Assembly (NCBI GenBank): GCA_001510575.1
Contig: LNGK01000011.1
Span: 1-64,000 of the forward strand
Direction of reading: 5' to 3'
Source: Knoxdaviesia capensis
Lineage: Eukaryota; Ascomycota; Sordariomycetes; Microascales; Gondwanamycetaceae
Length of the DNA stretch: 64,000 nt
Under the pieces are notes generated by a model. The model was not told where the DNA came from. It worked only from the letters and a program-made list of their open reading frames with translations, and made no database searches. Below are positions 22,160 through 34,768 of the stretch, one piece after another; position 1 is the first letter of the stretch, and each line of letters opens with the position of its first letter. The translations under genes were made by a program, and so were the position numbers.

Positions 22160-22372
22160 TGTGATATCCAAGTTCTTTGGATGGGGACGCAGTTGGTTCT
22201 TCAGTATCGTGATTTTCGGTAGCATAATTCCTGCGGGAAGTTCTGGGCTGTTTTGAAGTTGGGCTAGTTCTGCGAATAAATACTTCAGTGTTCTTTAAAC
22301 CAACAATTCATTGCATTTCTGCCGTCATGTCCGCCTAACCACCAATCTCGCGTCCAGAAAAGACACCGTTGT

Positions 22373-23248
22373 CTATTGGCGCTGGTAAGTAACCTTGATC
22401 GGCTGTGAATCGTCCCCAAGAGCCATTCCCGCGGTATTTTCTTTGGCAGTAATGGCACCCTGTTCAGTTTCGTACTCAATAAAGGCAAGACCCCGACGCC
22501 CCGGCACCAATCTGACCTCGCGGAACCCGCTGAACCGTCCAAATACAGCCGTGAGAGCTTCGACATCGTAACTCTCGGGGAGGTTCTGTGCAAACAGAAT
22601 CTTGTTCGGCGGCAGATATTCATCCGCGACAACAGTAGGTCCTGCGGCACCAGTGGATCTGAGTCCTGTCGGGCCGCGCTGGGGCTTCGCGCCACCCAGC
22701 GGTACATCTGCGCCAGCACCAAGACGGCGCTTCTGTTCCTCGGCAGCTTCCAAGGCTTTCTTCTTGTCTATTTGATAGAGAGAGTAGCAACGTCAGCGAA
22801 TGAAACCACCCGGACTGATGCGGAAAGGACATGGACATACCTTTCTCGGCTAATCGGTGGCGCTTATGCTGTTCAAAATCGTCTTCTGATCCGCCCGCGC
22901 GGACTGTAGCGTCGCTTCGAGAACGGGCGAGAGCCAGGCGCATCGGCTTTCCAAAAATCTCAAATCCTTGGACCTCATCAATCGCAGCCGTTGCCGATGT
23001 AGGGTCATCGAAGACAACGAACGCCTGGCCCTTTGCCCTTAAATTAGTCTTTGCGACGATATCAATAACATTGCCGTACTCGGAGAAAACCGTCGTCAGT
23101 GCCTCTTGGAGCTGTTCGGGCTTCACCCTTTCCTCCAAATTTTGCACGTAAACCCTATAGAAATAGCAATACAGGATGTCAGCCAATGGTTCGCAGTGTC
23201 GGAGTGCAATGACACGTACGTAGCAATTGGTGGCCCTGAAGAAGACAT
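22373..23248 (-). CDS. U1A/U2B''-type small nuclear ribonucleoprotein (two RRMs)
   Basis: A spliceosomal RRM protein that would bind a U1 or U2 snRNA stem-loop. Proposed exons are 23248-23220, 23154-22841 and 22767-22373, giving 245 aa. RRM1 starts VYVQNLEERVK with an RNP1-like block KGQAFVVFDD and the FGKPMRLALARS end. A charged linker (AEEQKRRLGAG) follows, then RRM2 with ILFAQNLPES, RRGLAFIEYE and ending IKVTYQRQ at the C-terminus. This two-RRM layout fits U1A and U2B'' equally well, and filamentous fungi often have a single such protein; yeast Msl1 and Mud1 are relatives. Junctions are GT-AG with phases 2 and 1. It converges with vma8, with 213 bases between the stop codons. Confidence 0.85.
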
Positions 23249-23808
23249 AATGTTTTTCTCTGGGGAGTTGAGTTTCAGTAGTAAACTCCGAAAGTGTAGA
23301 TTTAGGAGTTTGCTGAAGATTGTGTGAAGAAAAGTCAAACAAAAGGAGGATGGGATGTCAAAATAAAGCTTGAGGTTGTACTGACTGAAATATAGACAGA
23401 AGTTAGCGCGCGCCAGTCTAGGCAGGTGTCGGCAGCTGCCAATCGTTAGCAATTAGGCCAATGACTGCCTTTAGGGGCGCGTTTTTCATTTTTTTTTGAC
23501 ATGCATTTTCCATTTCAGACACAGACGGGAATGAAGAGAATTACAGAGTCACGAGTAAAGTGTAGTGCAACATGAGGCCATTTATCATGAAGACATTTAT
23601 CATGACGCATATATGTGCTTAACTTGAATCAAACCCCAAGTAGCAGCTTAATAACAATAGGACCAGAATACCGGGGATGGGCGAGACAACATTGACAATG
23701 TTGATGATGCTCACCTGTATCAGAGTAAACCCATTATGAAACGTTTATTATATATAATGTAACTCTTTCAGTATACACGTACAAAAGTATCAGTGCATCA
23801 GACTGATT
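23249..23808. other. Intergenic region upstream of the U1A-like gene
   Basis: About 560 bases between the U1A-like start and the gea stop. It includes a T-run (23490-23499), an imperfect tandem copy of TTTATCATGA(AGACA)TTTATCATGA (23580-23604) and a TATATAATGT element near 23750. No coding sequence seen. Confidence 0.35.
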
Positions 23809-26800
23809 TTAAGCCGATTCTGGCTCAGTGGCAGCGGGAGCTGGCTTCTCAGAAGAATTATTGTTCTGGTCAAGAGCCAGATCGCTTCGGAGATCAGGCA
23901 AAAAGCGGTCGATTCTCTTCCAAGTTTCCACCCAGAGCTTCTCAGTAGCCTCATCTCCAGATCCAGAAGCTAGATAACCACTGCTGGACATAAAGAGCAG
24001 CACATTCTTCAGATTCTCACGGACAGCCTCTTCCTATAATGGGAGACAGATGTTTTTTGAATCAGTACGAAAGCCAACAATAATATGCGTGAATGTCGAT
24101 GAACGGGAACTTACCAAGCTATCACCCTGACCGCTGTTCATGAGGCGGTCCATGATTTCAATAATCTTTATCCACAGCTGGAACATTCCGTCCCACTCGG
24201 ACAGCAGAACCAGGTACTGCAGGAAGACTTTGCAGAGAAGGGAAGCAGCCTGCACCCTCATCTCACTCATGCCATCCCGGTCCGACGAGAACACCTCCGG
24301 TTTGAGGAGGCGGAGGATCAGTGGAAAGAGCACTTCTCCGAAAATAGCCGTCCACTCTTGGTGGTCACTACACGTTAGATCGGGCGACAAGAGGGCTCGT
24401 TGAAGCGAAGAGAATGCCAGGTGTCGGACCTCTCTGCAGGGATTCGTGCATTGAGAGGTGAGAGATTTGAATACAGGAAGCCAATAAGCAGCCCATGCTA
24501 GAAGAGGAGAATTTAGCGTCGATATTAGAACAGGGATGGGAAATGCAAAAGGCAACGAGTGCAGTTGCTGACCTTCGTTGCTTTCCAGGTGCGACTGCTT
24601 CATGAGATTAGGAATTCGCGTGTTCATGTTATAGATCAGTCCAATAGCTTGAAGTCCTCGCACAATGATAGGATCACTAAAATTAGGAACAAGGCGCAGC
24701 GTTAGTGACATGGCAAATTAGACCGGGAGATTCAAAGGGCACATACGTGTCTGCAGTAGACGACCTATCTCTGGCTCGCGCAGGGTCAGTCTTGCGATGA
24801 ACCGCATGGCGGGACGCCGAAGCGAAATCATTCAGGAGGACAATCGCTGCCTCATAGTTATCCGCCATGATCGACGTGGGTGTACCACTGATTCCCTGTT
24901 CCAGAATATTGAACACGGCCTGGGCTGAGTCTCCGCGGGAGGACAATATACGCAAGATTGACCAGAAATCCGGCGAGGTCATGATCTCACTCCGAAGAGG
25001 GCCTGGCTCATCGATGCAAATATTGAGTCCCTTCAGAACGAATGACGACGAAGCCACCAGAAGTTCCTTAGGGAACGAAGAGATCATGTGCAAAATGACC
25101 GGCACATTTACAAAGTCATGCTCCTAAAAAATAAAATGAAACGCGAAAAATCAACAAGCAAATATTAGCACCTAGAAGATAGGAAAGGTAGGGGAAACGG
25201 AAAGCCATACATAGCTTGCGTGCAAAAGGACCAGAAGGTAGAATGCTGCCCTGGATACGAGGATCGTATGTCGGCTCTTCGCGTCCTTCAGTAGGAGATT
25301 CAATGCGTTCGCAACTGGTTTTCCAATTGCAGCTACCGTGCTGGGATCACGGAGGGCCAAGAGAGTGCAAAACTCGAGGATGTATGCAATGGACGGGTCA
25401 TATTTGGGTGCCATATTCATAGCAGACTGGCCGTTGGTACCAGACACCGGGCCGAGATCTGCTGTCTTCACTGAGATTACCGACATGGCGTTATCTTCCG
25501 GGAGCTCGCTCAGCAAAGCCTCGACAAATTTGGCCAGATTTTCCGGGGTAAATGATCTATAATAATGTTAGCTTGAATGATACCTGGAAAATGACAACTA
25601 TATGAGGCCTTGTGGCAACTCACGAGATATTGGCAAAGATATCTTTCATCCGGCACTGGCTGACACAGTCAACGGTACAGAGCGTGCTCTCGAGCTCTTC
25701 ATCTGAAGGCTCCGGCGGTTCATCCGCGGCATAGCTCGTAATGTATGAGGTGAAAGCTGAGAAGAATCCGGAATCATTTTGCTTGGTAACCCGATCAATG
25801 ACCTGAGAGGGTGGCTGAAGGGGGATCGGGACAACTTCAAGCCGAGCACTTTCGTGAGGGGACTCAAAGGGGGGGATGAGAGAGTTGACAAAGAGATTGA
25901 GCCATATGCGTATTATCTATACCGAGCGTTAGTTCCAGTGCATCGCAATGAAAACACGAATATTAGTTTTGAGAGGAAGGCCGTCAGTGGAAGCACTTAC
26001 AAAGGTCCAGCTTCGGTTAATCAAGTGTTCGTTTCCAACAAGGACTCTGAACAGAACAAGAGTGGCGAGCTGGGCCCGGAAATCCTGACCAAGCTTGACG
26101 GCCAGTTCGCTAACCATGACGCTACTATCCCCGGCTTGGACTTCGGTATTGAGAGCTGTGTTGAACGGCACGTTGGACGCAATGGTTGTCATGTAACTGA
26201 GGCAGTACACAATCTGGTCAAGAGCCTCGGTGATCCCGTACTTAGACGCTATGCGTGCACATTCGTCAAAGGCCGTAACCACACGCAGGTAAACCGCATC
26301 GTCAGAAGCCGACATGAACACATACGACAGGGCAGAGACGATTGGCCTCCAGGTTGTCGCGAACATGTCAGCATCGTAGATGTTTGTCTCGCAACGCACC
26401 AGAGGTCCAGCAGTCGAAGTCTTCAAGAGAAGCTCTCTCCAAGCATATTCAAAGGCATGCTTGTTCTCGTGTTCATCCGGGAGAATGATCTCCTCGCACT
26501 GAATTGAGTCGTAGATGGCCTGGACATAGGCGGGGGAAAAGTCTTTGCCATTATTCTGGCCACGAATGTTTCGTGCAAAGTCTTCGTAGGTCATGCGCCG
26601 GGACTTCATGTTGGGGTTATGCTGATCTGTGTTCAACATGATAATTGCGTAGGTCAAGATGTAAACAGCATCCTTGTGGACAACTTCTTCTGGCTCGGAG
26701 TTGAAGTACTTCTCTGCAAAGGTGTTGACGATTCTCTCAATCAGAGGAGACTCTCCTGGCAGGCGGAATGACTCTAGCAGAGCCCTTAAAGCTTGGTCAA

Positions 26801-29116
26801 CGCGCTTCCCGGAGAAATCGAATTGGTCCATGAAGGCGCCCAGATACTCCTCATTGCCACGCTTTGACAGGAACTCCCCCAACATTTTCTTGGAGACACG
26901 CGAACTACCTCGAAGGAAAGTAACAACAGCGACGGGGTTTTTCGCATCTTCAATGATACCCTGAGCCTCAAGGTACGCAAGACCCTTTTTGGGGCTGTCG
27001 TTGAACAAGCTCGCACCCTTAATGATAGATTTCTTTCTCTGTCGCTTTTCGCGTAAGATATTCGCGTCGGGGTATCCTGACTGAACCGGATCATCGTTGA
27101 GTCGTTCGGCAATAAACTGGACATACCGAAGAAGCGCATCCAGGCACAACGGAGGAACACTGGTTGTGCTCCAGTTCGCCGAGTCGGGGAGGGCGTTGCG
27201 TGCCAATAGACCAATCAAGTCCTCACACAAATCGGTTCTATCCTCATCACAGTCGTAGTTCACAAAAAGCTCGGCCATGAAGGTGGGCATCCGTGCCAAA
27301 ACACCAATGCATTCGACCATTGCCTGCCGGGCGTCTCTCTTCCGTGGCCCTCCGTCCAGACCCATCTTCTGGCGGTCCTTCACAGGGATGGGGGTTGACC
27401 TGCCACTGCTGGCTTGGGATTGGTTCGGCTTCATCAGTTTGGGAGTTTGAGGAATGCCCGAGTAAATAGCAGGGTCAATCCCAACCTCGCGCGGAATATC
27501 CACGGCGGGGTGCAAACAACCAACGAGATACGACAAGAAAAGCTCCTGTTGCAGTTTGAGGATTCCACGGCATGTTGAGAAGAGCGTGCTTGCAACAACC
27601 AGAGACTCCTGGAGGATATCCATGTCGTCGGATTTAACAAGCTGGAAGAGGTTCCGGCACAGCTGGTTCTCGACGATATTGGCAAGGGAGGGGTGCTGTG
27701 CGATAAATGGGCCAGCAACCTCAAGAGCCACATGGATTATTCGGAGGGCAACGATCCGCATGGTTCCAGTGTGCTGCTTCTCGTTGGGATCCAAGAAACT
27801 AACCAGAACACGGAGCAGCTCTTTGACAGATGGCAGAGAATACGGGCGAAGATCCAAGGATATCGAGCTTTCAGTGTCCTGGGAAGGACGCCCGATATCA
27901 GTGCCAGTTTCGGCAGACGCCTTGGGGGTGGCTTCATCGGCAGCTGCTTCGGGTGTAGCATCACCGTCCGGCGCTGTCTCTTCATCAGATGCGGCGTCCT
28001 CCACCGGGGCAGAAGACCCCATGGCTGATGTGTCGATGCTGGCATGGTCGTTGTTGTCGAGGCCTTCCGCGATCGCATCCGGCTCAACTTCGAGTTGCTT
28101 CAGGTCTTCGAAGATGATCTGGCACATTCGGATCATGGCTGCTTCAGCAGTCTGGCGAAGAACGGGCGAGAACCGAGGGGAGGAGCAAATGGCCAGGCCC
28201 CGTGTCATCATGCTGCACACGCTTTCGTCGCTCAGGTATTCTCCGCCAGGCCCGGATATCATATCTTCCATGAGGTTCAGGATCATAAGAAGAACAACCT
28301 CCATTTGGCCAGAGTCACTAAACTGGCAGTGAGTGAGAGCTGCTGAGAGCGACTGCATGGCGAGCGGGAACCGCGGTGATTCGGGGCAAATGAATCCATA
28401 CGCGAGAAACTTTCGCAACGCGCCAAGTGCGAGTATCGTGATAGGAGCAGCGGTGCCCTTCGTTTGGACGATCTGAAGGAACGGATACAGAAGTGACGGC
28501 GCGTCGAAGGTGAGGATATCTGTGTGTGTTTGTGTGCGTGGAGAGCGTGTGGGAGTTTAGAATATAGACAACGGCAGATACGGTAGATCTTGTAACATTG
28601 CATGTGTGTGAAGGCAACCGGCCCAAGAGCCACCCTCATCGTCACTCCTTATGTGCACGCTCCTGTCTGGTCATGCATGTCGGGGTAAGATAACAACGAA
28701 CCTTTCACAGCAGCGAGCTCGTGTCGGAGCTTCCCGAAGCTGACCATAAGGGGATTCTCATGGGTCACAGCCTTGTCCTTCCGGCTTCTCAACCCCCAGC
28801 GGCCGATATCGGTCGAGACACTTGCGAACGAGTTGGCGGTATCTGGGCGAGCCGGGCTCGGAGGCACGAGTTGAATGGGATTCGGGCTGCCACCAAGGAT
28901 GGCCGACACGGACGAATGTGGAGAGGGAGCTCGCTTGCGGATTTCCGAGGTAATCGATATGCATTCCGAAATGACAAGCGACACCGGGTCAATTGCGACC
29001 GACACCGGCCTACTGCGGTAGGTCATTCGTCGCGACGGGGGCGACGCGCTTGTGATCTCCATGGTTTGCACGAACGGCCCCTCTGCCGATTTCGCCGTTG
29101 TGGCATCTTCGCTCAT
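23809..29116 (-). CDS. gea1: Gea1/Gea2/GBF1-type Sec7-domain Arf guanine nucleotide exchange factor
   Basis: Activates Arf1 at the early Golgi for COPI coat formation. Proposed exons (minus strand) are 29116-28702, 28519-26001, 25916-25624, 25556-25211, 25123-24747, 24676-24573, 24497-24115 and 24033-23809, giving 1,553 aa with frame kept at every GT-AG junction. The N-terminal DCB part begins PVSLVISECISITS and SSVSAILGG, as in Gea/GBF1 rather than Sec7/BIG. An acidic low-complexity insert lies near residues 280-355, then the HUS region (NYDCDEDRTDLCEDLI). The Sec7 domain spans about 640-835 with the catalytic glutamate finger in FRLPGES (Glu 728) and the IIMLNTDQHNP motif. HDS-type helical repeats follow. 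The start could instead be the Met at 29233 in the same frame. Confidence 0.88.
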
Positions 29117-30349
29117 GGTATCGGGGGGGGGTTGGTATAAACTTATATGCTGTGTATGGTAGGTAGATTGGTCAGTTCTGGCCGGTGGCAATGGGAAGAA
29201 AAAGTACCCTTTATTGGCATCGGGGGGTGCCATGATCTACTTGGCTGCGGGCTTTTCGTTCTTTGTGGACAGCTGTTCTGAAAAGGAGAGATGTGGATGT
29301 ATGTAGTCCAGGCAAACATCTGTACATACCTTGGGCTCGGGTTGACTTGCGGATACTTCTGCTGAGAAGAAAACTGCTGCAGGTCGCGTGGATCGATAAG
29401 TCGGTGCTACTATTGTAACAGAGGCCAGCTTCTAACTCTTCTGGAGTACGGCCTCAACTGGTTAGATATCAAAGTACAGGCGATTGAAAACGAAGAGCCA
29501 AGGACAAACGTTCAAAATGTTACCAGCATCGAAAGAAGCTATGGACCCGTCCGTCAGCTGTTGACACCTGGTCTCGGTTAGTCAACTGCTCCCCGCCGTG
29601 CCGTCGAGAAAAAAAATAGACCATGCAATTGTCCGTCGGAAATGAATGTCTTCTTAGGGTTAGGGTTGGGTGTTGTCTTGCTCTTGCGATACACTCAAAT
29701 TGATCCGCGGTGGTTGTGTGTGCCTAGTATATGTGTGTATGCTGCGCATCTGAACATGTGTACAGAAACTGGACGTCGGGGTGTCTAAAAGTTTAGTCTA
29801 CACGACCATAGCACATGAACCGGGTTACTTTAGCATCAAAACTCCGGGGATTGAGAAGGATCCATCTGTATGCACCAAAGAACAGAGTACTCCTCTTGAT
29901 ATCCCACTTAGTCTGCCTGATTCCGGATCTACATACTCTGGTACCGATTCTCTCCCATGTCCTACGACCATAAGACGAGCAGACCAGCGACGCATGGAAA
30001 TATGGAAACAGTGAAGAAAAGAGAAAAACGTATTCCAATTAGTAAAGAAAAAGAGAACAAAGTTAACTCTCCCTACCCATTCCTCACAAGTAGTAAAGAT
30101 CATATTATCCCCCCCCATTTATATAACGCCAACTATGAAAGTGAAGAAAACGAAGAGCAACAAGAGAAAAAGAAAACCGAGACAGAAACTTCCAGGTCCT
30201 CCAGGGGTGCACCCATAAAATGAGTGCCTGAATGCACGGTTTGCGGGCTATTACACGCGGCACAGATGACCGCGCAGGATCACGGACGGGCTGACAACCA
30301 ACTTCCTCTGAAAAGTTTCCAACCAAAGGATTGATGACATGAGGATCGC
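29117..30349. other. Intergenic region upstream of gea
   Basis: About 1.2 kb between the gea start and the anp1 stop. It holds a G-run just before the gea ATG (29123-29131), two tandem TTAGGG units (29654-29665) and purine-rich sequence at 30010-30195. The frames crossing it have no recognisable domain. Confidence 0.45.
29654..29670 (+). promoter_or_regulatory. Telomere-repeat-like box (two TTAGGG units plus TTGGG)
   Basis: TTAGGG occurs twice in tandem, followed by TTGGG, about 540 bases upstream of the gea start. Such boxes can bind Tbf1/TRF-like Myb proteins in promoters; here this is only a sequence observation. Confidence 0.4.
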
Positions 30350-31988
30350 CTAAGGATGCTGTGGGCTGTCATCCACCACCTTGTGATCCTTTGCCTGGAG
30401 GTTTTGCATATCTGTCTTATCCTTCTCCCACTGCGTGTTGGCATCACCAAACTCCTCCTTTATCTTTTTCGCCTTCTCGGCCTTCTCAAGCTCCTCCTTC
30501 TCATGAGCGATGCGCTCCTTCTCCATCTCCTGGATTTTGGAAAAAGATACGTTAGTAGACTACACCAAAGGGCACCGAAGAAGCGACGACCGAAGCCTCC
30601 ATAAGTGATGGTATGTACTGACCTCCATGTGGCGGACATCATCCACACTCGGCTCGTATAAATGCCAAATAGTGTAGTGAGGGAGCCCGACAACCGAGAA
30701 ATCCATCCGTCTCGCCATCTGCAGCAGACGCGAAAGAAAAAAGAAAAATATTAGTCACGACAGCCCATTTACAGTCACACCAAAATGGAGCATGGACGTA
30801 CCTTGCCGAAGCCTTCGGTCTCAGCATGCTTCTCAAAAGAAAAGGCCGGGAAATGAACACCAGATCTGAAAACCCGAGCCTTTGCCAGGATACTGACACC
30901 ACCAACACCGTCAATCTCCATCTCCATATCGGGATCACCGTAGGGATCACGGAGATAGGCAAGATGAGGGCGCCAAGTTGCATATTCGGCGTAGCCTTCG
31001 ACAATGACAGCATCCTCGTCAAGAGTATCGGCAAGCGCAAGTGCAGTCTCGGATTCCTGCCAGGAGTTGAGATCGTAAGGCTGCTCTCCACCCAGCCAGT
31101 CGGGAAGGGGGCGCCAAACATTGGGCACAATGACGTCCTTGTTGTGGCGCATGAGATCCTCGAGAATGGTAAAGGGGGCGGTCTCAACATCGACATCTCT
31201 CCAGTAAACCCACGAATGGTATGGACGGAGGGCGGCGCTCAGGAGCCAGTTTCTTGCTTGAGCCATGAGCTTTCTCCGACTAGCTTGAGCAGCAAAACCA
31301 TGGCGAGACTCAACGTCCTGGTTAACCTTCTGGCCAAAGTCCTTCTCGATAATGGAAATTTCTCCATATGGCATGGAAGGCTCGGGGTCGGCCTGGATTG
31401 CCTCAAGCATCTCAACAAGCAACTGCAGCGTGTGATCCTTCGAATCAGAGACGAGAAAGGCAAGGTCCATTAGGTTATGGGGATATGTGAAGTTCCGGAG
31501 ATGGGAGAAGAACATTGGAAGATGCGCCTCGGCATCACGAAGCGGGACGCAAAGCAATATCCGCTCCTCGCGCTCCCATCCTCGCGCTGAACCCTGGACC
31601 TGACCAAGATCATAGTATCGAACAGTATCGAGCTGGAGAGAGTTGTCATTCGAAAAGAGGCCCAGAGAAAGCACTGCCGTGGTAGATTGTCCACGGTGCC
31701 AGAAGAAACTGAAACCGAAGATACCGGCGAGAACTAGGAAGATTCGAAGAAACGTGTTGCGGCGCTGTTTATAGGGGGACGCGGATGCCCGGGGTTGGAA
31801 TCTTGAACAAGAGGAAAACAGAACGACACATCAGCTGCCACGTCAAGTTGGGAATCGCAGCAGAACAACATCCAAAACTAATAAGCCTGGATAACCTATC
31901 GTTATTACCTGTGTGGAGAGATTTCAAAGGTGTTATGCCCTCTTGGGTAACCATTGGCAAAGGCGCCAGAATGATGCCTGGGCATCAT
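30350..31988 (-). CDS. anp1: Anp1-type alpha-1,6-mannosyltransferase subunit (GT62, M-Pol II)
   Basis: A type II Golgi membrane protein of the Anp1/Van1/Mnn9 family, which extends the mannan backbone of N-glycans. Proposed exons (minus strand) are 31988-31909, 31801-30802, 30718-30623 and 30529-30350, giving 451 aa. A short basic N-terminus precedes one hydrophobic anchor (around LRIFLVLAGIFGFSFFW). The catalytic domain follows with EERILLCVPLRDAEAHL, FTYPHNLMDLAFLVSDS, the DXD-containing SWVYWRDVDVETAP and HAETEGFGK. The tail is a charged, Glu/Lys-rich coiled-coil-like helix. The motifs RHGFAAQASRRKLMAQARNW and VPNVWRPLPDWLGGEQPYD fit Anp1 better than Mnn9 or Van1. Adjacent ATG ATG codons lie at the start. 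All junctions are GT-AG and keep frame. Confidence 0.9.
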
Positions 31989-32662
31989 CTTGAAAAGACC
32001 AGAATAGGTATTCTCATAAACTCGTTAGGGGTGGAAATATGAGAGATCAGGAACTCTAACAACCCTCCCTCAAGACCTGGGCAAACGGATCGAGTATTGA
32101 GCTATAATAAGACGAAAGAAAAAGGTAAAGAAAAAAACAATCACCTGGAAAGTTCTATTGGAAGCAAGTGGAAAAAGAGTGACAAGAAAAAAGGGTGAAT
32201 TAAGGGACCAAAACCACCATAAAGAGAGGATGATGGGTGGTGGATATGATGTCCAGAGATGAATGGCAGGGGTGGCTTTCAGAGGATGGATTGTGTGAAG
32301 ATGAAGAACACGGCAGTGCAGCTTGTAAAGTCCAGAATTAGCTACAAGAAAGGGGAAAGGCAGAGAAAAAGGGAGGAGGATGACTAAGGAAGTTTACGTG
32401 TTTCTTAATCCAGTAAGATCTTAACTTGAGCCTCTGATCCCCCCACTCACTTCCCAGATCCATATTGGCCGGAAAAAAGAAAAAAGAAAAGAGAGACACT
32501 AGGGTTAGAGATATCCAACACTTCAACCAAGATAAGAGATATACGAGGTGTAACTAACCCCAAGCAGTTACATTACCATATTGATGATATACAAAGTGGT
32601 CATGATTTCAATACAAAAAAGCTGACTAGGAAAATATATACATCTCATGAAACTCCAAATCT
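31989..32662. other. Intergenic region between anp1 and exo70
   Basis: About 670 bases: the promoter side of anp1 and the 3' flank of exo70. It is purine-rich at 32100-32200 and 32340-32385, which is CT-rich on the anp1 strand. No gene is supported. Confidence 0.4.
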
Positions 32663-34768
32663 CTAGTACAGGCTATCAAACACCTTGGAAATAGTGACCT
32701 TGTCATATTTCACATGCTTTCCCTTCCCCTTATCAATCTCATGGTATCTGTCCCAGAAGCGGTTGTAGAGCGGTTCCAGCATCTGTTGCACGGCCTTCGC
32801 AAAGAGCTGGCGGACCTCACGTTCCATACTGTATGACCTGTGGCGGGCGACCATTTCGTCAAAGCTTGTGTTGAACTGCTGGAACTTCATCTTGATGTTG
32901 TCCTTATCCTTGGTGGATAAACCCTTGAGAATAATGGACGAGTCTGGAGCTTGGGTGGATGTTCTCTGGGCCCTATTCGTATGAATGACATCGAACAGGA
33001 AAACGGACATGTCCTTACATGAATCCGTATACAGGCCGACCGCCTTTTTCCGCCAGACCTCTAGGACCGGCAGCCGGGATTCTAGAAGAGGCGAAAGGTC
33101 TGATTCGCGGACCATGCGATCGATAATCACGACAGTGTTGGCAAGGAATACACCCTGCGTGGACTTTCCCTTTAGGACGACCTGACTCTTCTGACCCAGA
33201 GCTGTGAGTAGAAGTTCGATGGTATCGACGCAGTAAGTTGCAAATATCTCCTTGCCATCGGCACCGATTTCAAATCCGGCAAGGCTGGGGATGCCTTCAC
33301 TGGGCCTTGAGCTGCCCCGGGAACCGGACCTCCAGCCGCCCTCTCCAAGCGAGATCATGATGCCGGAAAGGGGCTCAAGGAAGTCAACCATTGACTGCAG
33401 GCGCTGCATGGTCTCTGAAACAACGGGGATCGGGGCTCCGTCCGAAGGGAGGAACTGGAGACTAGTGACTTGCCGCCGGGTTTCCTCAAGAAGTTCAGCC
33501 ACCGAAGACTTTGCGGTCTCCCGTATGGGCTTGAGAGCAGCCATGAGGGAAGATTTGACCACATCTCCTATTCGGGACTCCAAATTACCAGATAGCATGG
33601 TCAGTATTCCGGTGACTTCGTAGGCGAGGAAACAATCGGTGGTCAAATAGGATTTAACGTGAGTATTAAGCTCCCGAACAGTCCGGGCAAGCTCGGCGAG
33701 AGATGTTTGACAAGTGGCTTGGAGGAGGGGAGCCCAGTCGTCACGGGCGAAAATGCTGCAAATATTCTCATATTCTGACAAGATAAGACCTTCCATGGCG
33801 TTTGCATAAGAGCCCATCGCATTCGTGCCACTCCGATACATTGCCTCCGGGTTCTTCTTCTTCGAAGTACTGACGCTCGCCATGGCAAGATTCGCGAGAC
33901 TGTTAGAGATATAATTTCCGCGAACTGCCACAAAGATCCTGCCAACAGACGCGTCCTGGGGAGGAGAATTTGCTGGCGACGAGGCTATTCCGCCCTGACG
34001 GCGCGTGTCCATGATGTGAGCGTTGATGAGGCCTAATCGGCTAATTGCATCCGACGACAAAACCGGGAAGGGGATTTCCTTTGTAAGATATTGTAGAGGC
34101 TCGATCTGGTTCGGGGTTTCGCTTTGCAAAAGCTTCTGGAAGTGGGTTTCTAATTGAACATTTCCGTAATTTATGATTCGACCGAGATCGGACATGGTCT
34201 GTTGATTTGCTCGCAATTGGGACGATTTCATATCTGCCAGTGATTGCCCAAGTCTCTTCATAGAAGCAAGGTATTTCGAAAGACCAACGTTATCGGGGCC
34301 GGCGCGAATTATTTGCTCCTCGTCATTCTTACTGTCCGCGGGCTGGCGCAGTCGGTCGATTGACGAAAGCACGGCATCGACATCTAAAAAAAAAAGGCAG
34401 CCAGACAAAGCAGTTAGCATTCCGGCCCGACGATAAGAAACGCTTGAGACTTTGAACATAGAAACATTGGCATCGGGTGCGACAAGACCTGAATTGTCCA
34501 GGGTCATTATCGATCACATGTCGCAGTAAGTGACTCGAGGGGGTCGCAACATACTCTTGCTCAATGTCTGGATTCGTCGAGTCTCAGACCTGAGAGGATT
34601 CGCGACTTCCCTAATGCTGGCGCCGCTTTCCTCAAGTCGAGCGAGGCACGCTTGGATCTTCTTCGTCAACTGGGAAGTCTTCTCAAGGCGCGAGTTCAGC
34701 ACGTCGACCTCTGCGCGGGCTTCCTCATCCGCAGCGCTGCGATTTGCTGATAACCCCAGGACCGCCAT
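32663..34768 (-). CDS. exo70: Exocyst complex component Exo70
   Basis: Exo70 binds PI(4,5)P2 and Rho GTPases and helps tether secretory vesicles at growth sites such as the hyphal tip. Proposed exons are 34768-34555 and 34383-32663, giving 644 aa, the normal size for fungi. The N-terminal coiled coil (AEVDVLNSRLEKTSQLTKKI) is followed by RRIQTLSKN and the IDRLRQP, then EEQIIRAGPDNVGLSKYL block. The C-terminal lipid-binding region has EVRQLFAKAVQQMLEPLYNRF and the terminal KYDKVTISKVFDSLY. The 171-nt intron has a T10 tract directly before its acceptor and a phase-1 junction. The open frame in front of exon 2 reads through the intron and gives a false longer N-terminus. Confidence 0.92.

Noticed and set aside
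27556..28332. 258-codon plus-strand frame opposite gea
   Set aside because: Antisense shadow; the minus strand carries a clear DCB/HUS region of an Arf-GEF.
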